This document shows, piece after piece, positions 10,706-21,604 of a stretch of 64,000 nucleotides of DNA. Source of the stretch: Podospora bellae-mahoneyi (Eukaryota; Ascomycota; Sordariomycetes; Sordariales; Podosporaceae); NCBI RefSeq assembly GCF_035222275.1, contig NC_085884.1, positions 2,170,001 to 2,234,000 of the forward strand, in the 5' to 3' direction. The stretch's first letter is position 1, and each line of letters opens with the position of its first letter. Made by a program: the position numbers and the translations under genes. Below the pieces are notes generated by a model. The model saw nothing but the letters and a program-made list of their open reading frames with translations, did not search any database and was not told the DNA's origin.

Positions 10706-11905
10706 ATGGAGTCAGGAGAATACGGTATGTTTTCTCTGGATGGAGTTTGTCCGTGCTTACTTACAACCAAGTCAATAGTCCCTGGCAGTGTGTACTTTGA
10801 CGCCCCCAACAAGGGAGCTGCCATCTTCTTCGCCATAGCTTTTGCTTTCTCTGGCTTTTACCACATCTACCAGTGCATGTACGAACAGGATTCAACTATA
10901 CCTGTCATCACTTAACAATACTGATCATGAACACCAGCCACTACAAGAGCTGGCGCCTAACCGGCCTCTACGTCTTCTGCGCCGTCCTATTCGCCGGGGG
11001 CTTCGTCGTCCGCGCCTAGGGAGCCTTTGACTACACCAACCTCGTCAAGTACATAGTCAGTGTTTGCCTCATCTACGGCGCACCGTACGTTGTTGACACC
11101 CCATCCTCTCTCCTCGCCCCCTCCCCCAAATCTACACATTCCGCTAACCTGCACCACCACCCATCTTCAGGCCCCTCCTGGAGCTCGCAAACTACAACAT
11201 ACTCGGCAGAATCCTGTACTATGCCCCCTACCACTCCCCCATCCACCCCGGCCGGGTAATCACCACCTTCGCCTTCATCTCCGCCGTCATCGAAGCCCTC
11301 AACGGCAACGGCGTCTCCCTAACAGCAAACCAATCCCTCACCCCCTGGCGCCAAGACATTGGCCGCGCCCTCCTCAAAGGATCCCTCCTCATCCAAGTCT
11401 TCGTCATCACCCTCTTCATCCTCCTAGCAGCCATCTTCCACCGCCGCTGTTATAAGTCAGGGATGCGCAACGCCAAACTCTGCAACCCGCTCTACACGCT
11501 ATACATCTCCACCGCGTTGCTCTTTGCAAGGACAATCTTCCGGGTGGTGGAGTACTGGTCCATCGCTGAGCATGATTACTGGAAGCCGGGGTTTGATCCC
11601 AAGAGTTTGAGCCAGGCGATCAGATATGAGAGTTTTTCTTGTGTTTGAGGCGATGCTGATGTTGATTAATCATGTGCTGCTGAATGTAAGGCATCCGAGG
11701 ATGCGGCTGCCAAAGAGCACAAAGACGTACTTGTCTAGGGCGGATGGGGCGACGGAGATTGACGGGCCGGGGTATAAGGACGGGAGCGTTTTGGGTGACG
11801 CTTGTTGATCCTTTTGATGTGCATGGGTTGTTGGGTGGGAGGAAGAAGGGTGGTGACTTTCGGGATGGGGATGGGGAACAACGGACGGGGAAGGATGGGT
11901 GTTGA
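10706..11905 (+). pseudogene. RTA1-like multi-pass membrane protein, pseudogene with three lesions
   Basis: RTA1-family proteins are seven-helix fungal membrane proteins linked to lipid export and tolerance of 7-aminocholesterol. Exons 10706-10724, 10779-10878, 10938-11084 and 11171 onward join in phase through introns with good borders and spell a clear family sequence: APNKGAAIFFAIAFAFSGF, HIYQCIHYKSWRLTGLYVF, FDYTNL, APPLLELANYNILGRILYY, YHSPIHPGRVITTFAF, EALNGNGVSLTANQSL, FHRRC and NPLYTLYIS. Three defects break it. An in-frame TAG at 11017-11019 lies just before GAFDY. A one-base shift occurs near 11631 (RYE, then VFLVFEAMLMLINHVLLN in the next frame). A second one-base shift occurs near 11789, after which VTLVDPFDVHG resumes. 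The splice signals survive, so decay looks fairly recent. Sequencing error could explain a shift but hardly all three. Confidence 0.85.
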
Positions 11906-14253
11906 TGGTTTGGAATTGTTTTGGTCAGGACGAGCGGTGAAGGGAAGGAAGGCAAACACTTCTAATCGCTGGTGAGAGGTTCGGTCCGGTGTCTTAGGAT
12001 TCTCCGTTGGCGTACGGCGTCAAGATGCTTGTTTGCCTGTTTCTTCAAGGGGAACCGAGATCCGATCGTATAATGCGGTGAGCGGTGAGGCGCCGACGGG
12101 GAAGAGGCGGTTTCAGAAGCCTCAAAGGAATCCGCCAGATGAGTGTGTAGTTTTTATGGTCTTTTTCTAGAAGCCACTGCGGTCATAGGGTGGGGTTGAG
12201 GGCGGCTTGGTCCCTCGGAAGGATGTATAGACTTTTTGAACGTGCACAAGTCATCGTGTTGAGCATTGATTTCGAATTCTTGAAGTTGATCGCCCCCAAA
12301 TGCTGTTTCGATCTTGACAAGAACTCGGAGCCGGCTTGCTGTTGGCCATGACACGAACGGACGAACAACGGGCGGAAGTCCTAACGACCAACCCCGGAGA
12401 TGGCCTCAAAATGTCAAGGTCCATTTTCGTTGTTTTATGCGATCAGAGGCCAACGCGAGAATGCCGCACGAGGATTTATTGTGTGACTTCAAGTGCCAAA
12501 CTTTGGGGGGTGTGGACGTCGATGTGTGTTAGCCAAGCCTCAAAATTTAGGACTTTGGGAGCCGATTGATATCAAGCGAAGTGGGACTGCAATTTTGTCA
12601 AGTATCTGAACAGCAGTTCTGTTTATCATTCATGACGAGGGAGAAACCGCCAGTTGGACCCTTGAGAATCCTTCATCCTTGATGGCCACTAAGCAAGCAA
12701 GCCGGGCTGTTGATGGCGGAAGATCACCGGGCGTCGGCAACTTCCACCGGGCGAAAAAAAAAAAAAAAAAAGGATGCCAAGGGGAAGAACTACCGGTCAT
12801 TTCGATTATAAAATTGATTCGACTTGAAGGACACGCGGAAATGTAGCTGGGAACGGGGCTCATCATGAGACTTCTAGACTGGAGGTTGATGAGGTTTGTG
12901 TGCCTGTCATTGTGGCTTGATGAAAGAGCACTGTCCATACTAAGTGTGGCGTTTGTGGCACACCTGTGTGGGTCTGCCTTTTGGCTTGGCGGGGCACGGT
13001 CGGTGGCTTGAACGCCGTTGAAGATGTTCATTCTCACTCAGTTTGCTCTCGGTAGTCAGAAACAGTGCCCGGAATAGCATCCGAAGGGTGCCTATCTTTT
13101 CTCTACTTTTGTCAATTCCCTTTGTGAGGCGAGTGGTTTTTCCGCCTGACAACTCAGCCGGGCATTGAATCCTTCCGCTGTCATGTCCCCGTCCACGTGC
13201 GAGCTGCGAGTTGCTGACTGCTAGCTAACATCAACCCTCACTCAAGCCTCTCAGCACGATCACGAGACACGATACACGACCGTGACGCGAGCCAAGGTGA
13301 CATGCTCCTCAAATGTCTGTTTCGTTTCTAGCATCTGCACCGTCTCAAATACACTACAGCCCGCCCCCGTCGCCCCTCGTCCCCTCGTCCCCCCGTGCAA
13401 TGAGACGCTGCTGCTTGTCACCTGCATGCCATGCCATGCTGCGGTAAATGCATATTCGGGAGGCGGTTTTCTACGGGCACTATACCTGGAGCCTAGTGGT
13501 CTCGTTGGTTCAGGTGCACAATTGCAGCGTCTTGTAGGTAATACAAGATTAAATTGTTTCTCAGTACCAACACAGCCTCGAGGATCAGCTTCCCAACTCG
13601 CCTCCTACTTTCGGCTCTTCCTTCTCCTCGGCCTCGGCCAACTCCCCAACACTGAATTGCGAGTTGTGGATTGCGAAGTTGCGAGAGGATCGCTGCTAGT
13701 TTCAAACGGCAGAGGCCGAGATATCGTTTGTCCGAGGTAGTTCCTTGGTGACAGTCAATCCCTCTGGCGCGGGGCTGCTTTGGTAACTTGGTACGGAGTA
13801 ATTCGAAAGATTGATTGATTAATCGGCCTCTGCCCGCCGAACCCAGCGTGCCAGTGTCCCGGTGAGGTGAGAGAAGGGCCAAGGGATGCCAGCATCGCCA
13901 GGCTGCCGTTTTTCCAACACACCAACCCATCAATCCCAATCCCACCCCTGTCGGCGGCGGTGCACCACCCGAACAGCAGCACGCGCATCGCAGCGGTCAT
14001 CTTGGGCCGCCCGCCTTTTCCATCAACCCCCTCTTGTGCCCTTGTGTGCCCCTGTGCCCCTGAACATTCCGTTTACCAAAACCTTATACTTCGGGTGTCG
14101 CCCACAAACCGCCGCATCAAACTACCGAGTCGAGAGTAGGCATATCTTAGCGGCCTTCTCAGCTTATATCATCGCCAGTGGTGCCTTCACCAACCTACCT
14201 ATATGATCCTTTGGTAGCCACTTTTCTCCTTCCTTCCCAAGGGCTTCACGGCC
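11906..14253. other. 2.3 kb spacer, no gene seen
   Basis: It contains an 18-base A run at 12754-12771 and one copy of TACGGAGTA at 13792-13800. A plus-strand frame at 13282-13740 has no recognisable domain. The region next to 14253 is probably the promoter and leader of the following gene. Confidence 0.4.
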
Positions 14254-15405
14254 ATGGCAAACACAAGGGACACAACAATGGCCAACCCGTCAGCTTCAAC
14301 GTCTCAAGAACGGTCTGAGTGGAGGGGTCCCGAAATATATCTCCATCTCGAGTTTAGGGTCGCCTGGTCCAGGAAGCCACAGCCCGTCAAGAACCACCAA
14401 GTTACATACCGATCTCGCGCCAGTCGTGAGAGGGCCCCAGCATTTCCTCGTCAGGTTCATGCTCCCAACACCAACTACCTCGCCGCCATCCGTGACTTTG
14501 ATCAGAGACAGGCAGTACGCCGGAGCTTACTTGCCGAAGGCCAGCAAAGAGCCCACCATCAGTTGCAGGAGTACTACCGGGAGGACACACGGGGGAGACC
14601 ACAGCACCAGATTCCCGTCCTCCACGAGCCGGAGCAGGAGTCAGATCAACGTCGATCTCGAGCCGAGTCGGTTTCCTCACATGAACGAGGAAGCTCAGCA
14701 CCCCCACCCATTGGCGATAACCCGTGGGACGTGAGCGTCCCGAGAGGACAACAGACAAAGGCTCTGCCCCCGGCGCCTTCCCAGTTCCGCTTGGGAGAGG
14801 GATCTGATCCATGGTCAACCTGGTCGCTGCCACCGGGCTTTGATCCGACAATCTCTTTGCAGGATGAGCCCGAAGACTCGGCACAACGACCACAAGAATG
14901 GGTGGCATCCAACCCTACCGAGGTTTCTACCTTCTCACCCGAACCCGCCCGAGCCACCACCCACGCGCGCGATCATGTGGAATCTGGTTCCGTCATGACA
15001 TCTCCTTTCAGTCCCGAACACTTTCCCGACCAACCTGACACTGGTCGCGTACGGGAACTGGAGGCGCTCTCGGCAGCCATGATGACGGTCGACAACGGAT
15101 TCGAGAATCAGTGGTGGTATCAAGGGCGGCGATCCCAGGTCCCCGAGGATGCCAACAAAACCAGAAGTCTGCATTCACCGAGGCCAGGAACACCGGAGCA
15201 TGCCCAGCTGCACCGCTGGTCAACAGAGCCCATAGGCAGCCCCGAGACGATGAGTGCCACCGTCAGCGGCCAGACTCCTTCCCTGGCCCAGACTGGCTTT
15301 GTCTCTCCGATCACGGAAGCTGCGAGCCCTGCTCTGGGTTTTGGCACACTTCAACGGACGTTGTCGACGAGGTCGGAAGAGCTGTGGTTTTCTGAACGGG
15401 CATAA
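14254..15405 (+). CDS. Hypothetical protein, 383 aa, disordered
   Basis: Single-exon frame starting at a well-placed ATG (GGCCATGGC) at 14254. I do not recognise a family. The first 60 residues contain an aromatic/basic stretch (EIYLHLEFRVAWSRK). The middle is rich in Arg, Gln and Ser (DQRQAVRRSLLAEGQQRAH) and the remainder is Pro/Ser/Thr-rich with short motifs such as GDNPWDV and SDPWSTWSLPPGFDP. There is no signal peptide, transmembrane segment or Cys cluster. The frame length, the position of the start and the uniform base composition support a real gene. An in-frame ATG at 14278 is an alternative start. Confidence 0.6.
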   Translation: MANTRDTTMANPSASTSQERSEWRGPEIYLHLEFRVAWSRKPQPVKNHQVTYRSRASRERAPAFPRQVHAPNTNYLAAIRDFDQRQAVRRSLLAEGQQRAHHQLQEYYREDTRGRPQHQIPVLHEPEQESDQRRSRAESVSSHERGSSAPPPIGDNPWDVSVPRGQQTKALPPAPSQFRLGEGSDPWSTWSLPPGFDPTISLQDEPEDSAQRPQEWVASNPTEVSTFSPEPARATTHARDHVESGSVMTSPFSPEHFPDQPDTGRVRELEALSAAMMTVDNGFENQWWYQGRRSQVPEDANKTRSLHSPRPGTPEHAQLHRWSTEPIGSPETMSATVSGQTPSLAQTGFVSPITEAASPALGFGTLQRTLSTRSEELWFSERA

Positions 15406-18400
15406 TAGTGTTCTGCAGGGTTTTCCTTTTTTTCTTGTTCAACTTTCTTGGTATTTATTAATGTGATCTAATGTACATTTATCTATGAATGGGACTCGCT
15501 CGGCTTTGTGACGTGAGTAATGTGTTTTTTGGAAGAAAAGCGTATTGTGGAATTATTGGGGAGTTTTTGGGGGGGGTTCTTTTTGGTAGTGACTTGTCTC
15601 TTTAGCTGAGCCGCCTGTATACAGCGTGGCTTTGTCATTGGCGATATCCAATGTTTAAGATGTATTCTGTTTCTGTCATTTTGTCTTAAGTTACTCCAGT
15701 GACAAGAAATGCTGGTTTCCAGCCGACCCCTCTGCAGATAGATACCGAAAATAGAGAACAGCATTCCTGATGTTGACGGATAGGCAATGTGTCTCGAATT
15801 TCACATGGGGAGTATAAATGTATATACGGAAAACAACATCTCTACTTGCTCAACAAAGAAACTTGGAATTGTTGACGAACTGAAACTTCATTCTTTCGTT
15901 GTGCTAGAGTCGGCATGTCTGTAGCTTAGCAAGCGTAACTGGAGTGTGTGTGCAAATGGGTGGTGGCCCCTCGCCCACCTCCTCCTTCCTTTGAGTTCTC
16001 ACTGGAGACTCCAGGCACTCATCGCAGAGTCTAGACTGAAGTTAGTGAAGAGCCTCAGGGGTAGGTAAGCTTGGGATGTTGGTATGTGGAGGCCTGGAAC
16101 GCTTGACCGTGAGGTTAGGTAGGTAAGGTATGAGAGATTTGTTCTGAACAGAAAGGAGCTGGTTCATGATAGGTACTTGCAAGCGGCTTGGGAATCCCCG
16201 GACGGCCGACAACCTGCAACTGTCGGCGTTTGATCTTTGGGAGCTGCCTGGTCGTGGTGGGTGAGCCGGGCTGAAGTGGTTGAGGAGGGAGGGGTGTAGT
16301 CTGCTCTCTTCATGGCATGGCAAGGGGGGATGCTCGAGTGGGGTGTATGGCAGTCCGCTTTCTTGTGGCCTGACGAGAGGGGATTTATTCTCCGTCTTGC
16401 ATTCTTTGCCGTGATGTTACAGTACGAATATGCGAGTGACGCCGAGAATACCGAGAGGTTTTTTCTCGTTTGCTTCATCAGAGATGGTCGTTTGTGAACC
16501 TAGCCCTACGCTAGATGATGGGGTAGATTCGGGCTTGTGATGGCCCGCCAGCCAAAGGGCCTGGTGAGTAAATTATTTCCCTTGCCGCTTGGTGATGTGG
16601 GTTACAGGCGGGAGGTCCCTTCTTGTTGCAGTGATTACCTTATCGTAACGGAGCTTCGGTGAAGCTATGGCTGTTTGATGCCACTTCAGGGATGTATTGT
16701 TGGAGCCTGTTGACGGCCCTTGCAGCGGGTAATGTGGTATCTGCGACTTGGGCAATCTTCACTGTCTTCAGTGGGTCTAGCTTGACGGTATCTACCATGG
16801 CCCTCGGGCTCGAGCAGGAAAACGATGGGGGGCCTAGCCTTCACAACGTTGCAGATGTATCTCAGCGGCGCCAGCTCGGCTCTGTTGGATGACTTAGCGG
16901 GCCTGGCGGCTGCTCGATAGCCTCAGGGGAAAGGGTGAACTGCTGAGGTGGAGGTATTTTGCGTAGGACTCGGCCCGTTTGTCTCTTGGGCAATGTAGGT
17001 GATGCTACTCCGGGGTTGATCCATCGTGATCTTGAGGATGGTCTAGAGTGTAGCCGGCGGAAAGAATGATGAGCAGGGAGACATTTGAAGGTTGTGATTC
17101 AGGGGTCTGGACATGAGTGTTGAAGCCGTCAGATGTTCTAGCTTGAGAAGAATCATTCTTGCTACAAGACCATGCCCATGCCGAGTTCCCGGTCATGTCG
17201 CCAGAGCAGTCCTTGACTGATGGCCCACTCTGTCAGCCATGAAGGCGAGGGGCACTGCCGCCCCTCACTCCACAGGACTGGCTGGCAACTCATTGGTGGT
17301 AAGAGCCAGAGGAAGAATACCACGCAGGCCTTGTTGTTTGACCTGGTAGTTGGCGGAGGTTTGCGGGGAGCTTTACTCGGCTATTCATGGGGTGGAATGG
17401 TCGTGGCCCAGCATGTTTGGCGGTAGCCAGTCTCTCAGGTGGCTACCATCCCCTGTCTATACGAGGCTTGGGTATGAAAAGTAGCTAGGAGGCTACGCCC
17501 CGTGATTTCCCTCGAACCTTTGGCCTTATGAGCTTTGAATGATAAATGTCTTTTACCATGTCACTGTGTCCTTCGTCTGTGACGTTGCGATTGTGGGAAC
17601 ATCTGAAGCAGTCAGATCACAAAGCAGCCTGATCAAGAGATAGAATGCCTCGTTATTGCCTTTACAGTTCCGATCATGCAGTGTGAATGTGGCTTTGTAG
17701 CCTCATGTAAAATGAGGGAGAAAAATAGTCGACGAGGTTGTACTGGGGGCGTCCTGAGAAAAGGCAGGGAACCTTAGGCTGCCAGATATCTTGCAGCAGC
17801 TGCAACATGGTTGAGCCCAGGCCATGTCGGCTTCTTGCTGCATCGCCTGAGACCCCAGACTTGATCTGGACCGTCACTGGCCGCTGGAACACAACTGAGT
17901 GGTTCTGGTAGCACCGCTCAGAAACAATGTCGTCAGTTGGATCATCCAAAAGGGGTTACTGGACTACCAGGATCTAAACGCATGAGTGGGAAGGATGTAC
18001 CGAGTGACATGGCTGGCTCCTGATAGTAACGAAAGATCTATCAGTCACTTGGCCAGCATGTGATAGACATGATGTTGGTAAATAGAAATAATTGTAAATT
18101 TACCTACCTTGATGGTGTCGATGTCCACCCTGCCAAATCCTTCCAATTTCGTTGGCCAGCGCTTGTCGTTCCTTCCCCGTGAAGGGGCGGAGGCGGAGTT
18201 GGGGACCCATTTCCAGCAGCTACATCCATATCTCGTAGCTAACGATCTGACACTTTCGCAGTTGTTCTTTTGGCGAGATGTGACTGCCGGCTTGATCTCG
18301 GGCCTGGACTGACGGCGGTAAGCACCGAAGTCATCCTCTTTGCAGATCTAGCCTTCTGACAGCGACAGCCATCTCAACTATCCGCGAATCCTCAGCATCC

Positions 18401-21400
18401 ACAGCATCGATACGGAGTATCTTCCTTCGTTAAAGCCGTAACGATCGCAACTCGCTTCTACTCCCGGTTCACCAGAAGAACTCGGCATGGCTTGGCCCCA
18501 AGAGGTTTAAACCTTCTCTCACTTCCCGCTGTAGCAGCCACCCAGGTCAAAGTCTTGGTAGCCGACTACTTCAACCCCCTTAGGGTGACTTTCATGGCAA
18601 AGGAGGCTACTCTGGGCGGTTGAAGACCCGCAAAAGACGTGTCGTGCAAGAAGGGGGCCAACACCATCCGTCCGATGATCTTTGGATTCCCGCTCCGCTC
18701 CGCTCCAACAACTGCAACGGCACCATGGCCGCTAAGTACCCCTCCATCCGTCACAGCCTCTTCTACCGACATACCATCCATCCCATGTGCCCATCAAGAG
18801 GCCATCACAAGCACTCCTGCATGCAGCTGTGACCCCCTTCGACAGGTGTGCCCTGGTCCGCAGTCCCGAATGTTGACAACGCCAAAAAGAATTCTGTTGC
18901 CTAGCTGTATGTATCCGGTGTGCCCAATCAGGAACCAGGAACTTTTCCTTTTGGGTTGAAGGATTCGGGAGAAAGCCCACGCTCCGATACAAGCATGCTC
19001 ATCGAATTATCGCAGTATCGAATATCACTCAATCCAAAGCTAGGGGCAGTACCAAACCCTGGTATCCAGCAGAGATATATGTTTGCCTGGTGAAGCCACA
19101 TGCAGTCGAAGCTTGTGCAAATGATATTGTCTGTATCAGCACGGCGCGTGGAAAGTGTCTTTACAGATCAGTTATTCCCCGATCAAAAACTCGAACTTCT
19201 CAAACATCTTGCTCATCATTCAACAAGACCGGACGTCAATCGCTGATGGGTTCTACCGGGGCGTATCACCAAAACCAGTGCAACGTCTTTGATCTCCCCG
19301 TTCCCATCCCCACCTGGCCTTCCCCACCAACTATCGCCAAATATGGCAACTTCCAGAGCATTGTCAGTCGGAAACCGCTACTAACAAAGTTCCTCAAAGT
19401 TCCTTCTACCACGTTACCCCACGTTGGATCTCCAACGTTGTTATCCAAGGGTTGTTGACGATAAAGAGGGGTAATCAAATATTTGAGGCTGAGTTATGCA
19501 GCAACCCCCCCCTGTTATCTCCGTTGCTGACCCCAGTTTTACATGCACATCTCACCAACATATATGCTGTTGTCCTGCGTTTTTTTATTTCCAAGACACA
19601 AAACACGGACGCGGGGAGAGAGAGAGAGAGAGATGTTTCATGTGTCCAGTTTCCCAAGATGTTGTGTTCATCCCAAGCCAGAAGCAGTCCCAAGTTGAGA
19701 GAGCACTGCCCCTCTCACGCGGTGAACCATGGTAGGGAAGAAATCCTTCCCGCTTCGTCCATCCACAACACTGCCGCGCTTTTCCCAATCTGGTGGGGAG
19801 GATGTGATTTGTTGGAGGGGTAGCTACTGAGTACTGATCAAAACATACAACTCTGTGTGGGCATATGCACGATGAAGGAGATTAACGAAATTCCATGGCA
19901 AGTTTGGTTGCAAGGGAAGATGAGGATGAAGATATCATGGCATGATCCGAAATAGCTTCTTGGACGGCCAATGTTGTAATCACTGCCCGGGTAAGTCAAC
20001 CTCGCCTTGCCGCATCGACACTTGTGAGAGTTTCTTGAAACGGATTCATCTCGTCATTGCCTAACTTCATGTTACTTACCATCACTTACTTACATAATGG
20101 AGGAATTAAAAAGAGAAGCGGGGATTCCGAAGTGAGACCTATGATGTCAGCGTCTTTTTTGTTACACTGTGAGGCGAAAACATCATCACCACATGCAAAA
20201 ATAACGCGGTGACACTGAAAACATGTCTGCCCCCTTTTCAAGCGCCACAGGGGGACACAATTAGGTATTCAGCCATCATCAGGCCATCAAGCTTTTCTAC
20301 CCAAGTGTCGCTTGCACGACCAGGGAAAATATTCTTCCTTTGAGCCATCAACCACGTATCCCTTCAAGTCTGTCTTGAATGCCAGCAGTTGTTGAGCATT
20401 CGCCTGTGTTTTCTACAGTCCACCAGCCAAACTAAAAAAAAAAAGGCCTGCCCACTGCAGCCCATCAAACAGCCTCTTTAGAGCTTCCAACTCTCATCAA
20501 CACGACTCCCCACCTATAAATTTCAAGGTACAGGGCTCAGACGTGAATGAACTTGCTATGCCCGCAGAAAACAAACACACCGGCTCAAAACTTTACGGTC
20601 AAGATCACCAACGTCATCACTCCCACTTGAACACACACAAACTCAACTCAACTGCAATATTTTACATTATTTTTCTTCTTCTCTGCCTTCCTGGCCTAGG
20701 TAATTCCACATAGATGTCCTCGAAAACACAAAAAGAGCTCTCAAGCAGTTTCCACCACAAAAAAAAAAGAAAAAAGAGAAAAAGAAAAAAAAGTCCGTCT
20801 CAATTCATATCCCCCTAATCTTTCACATCCCTCAATTTGCGTTATGGCCTCTATGGCATCAACCCCCTTCCCACAATATATCGTACCCTATACCCCCTCC
20901 CACCCTCCCGCCCCCCCGCGTAGGTATCAAAAGTCTTTCTTGTGCGATCTAGTAATCCATCCGTCCCCCCACCCAACCCCTCCCCTGTCCCTTCCCGATG
21001 ATGTCCAGCCCAACCAACCAACCCAACATACCGCTTTCATATTTTCAAATGATAAATCAACAACAACAACAATGTGTTTGTGCGTGCGTGCGTGTGATAC
21101 CTAACAGTAACCACCATGACGATAACAAAAATCCCATGTCCTCCCTATAAACAACAACAAAACGTACACCCCGCCTACTAGAAGAGAAATAAACAAACAA
21201 ACAAGATGAAAATGTTCCAAAGAGAATTTGGGTATCAGCCCACAGTAAAAAGAAAATCATGACAGTGAGAATGTCGTGGTTGGAAAAAGAGTTGAGATAT
21301 TCTCTTGTTTATTCCTCAAGGCCGTGTCGGTAATACCCCCCGACAAGACAAAACAACTCCCCCCCCTTCCCCATAACGCAACCGCAACGCAATGATTCAT

Positions 21401-21604
21401 GTCATGAGGGAAAAAACACCTGAGTTGTCAAATCTTTCGCAAAAAATGCAACACATTTTCCACCGGGCCATGCCAAACAAGCCAAAATATCGTGACAAAA
21501 AGATTGTTCAGCAACAGCAGACAAATCAAAGCCTGAAAATATAGATCGGGCTAATACTGCCAGTCTATCTCCCAAGGGTCAACAGCAGTAGGGACAACCG
21601 CGTC
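15406..21604. other. 6.2 kb gene-poor region downstream of wc-1
   Basis: No frame in this stretch exceeds about 125 codons and none shows a domain, consistent codon use or spliceable neighbours. I see simple tracts: (AG)n at about 19616-19633, a mixed A/G purine run at about 20758-20792, an 8-bp hairpin (arms 17422-17429 and 17440-17447), and one TACGGAGTA at 18411-18419. The end near 21604 is the 3' untranslated region of wc-1. A non-coding RNA cannot be excluded. Confidence 0.5.

Noticed and set aside
13282-13740. Plus-strand frame of 152 codons
   Set aside because: No recognisable domain, no upstream promoter signal, and random-looking composition.
17220-17426. Short frame containing GYSWGG, like an alpha/beta-hydrolase nucleophile elbow
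   Set aside because: Only 68 codons, no other hydrolase motif nearby and no spliceable neighbours.
17422-17447. 8-bp perfect hairpin in the gene-poor region
   Set aside because: Arms this short are expected by chance in 6 kb and nothing else marks a terminator or RNA gene.
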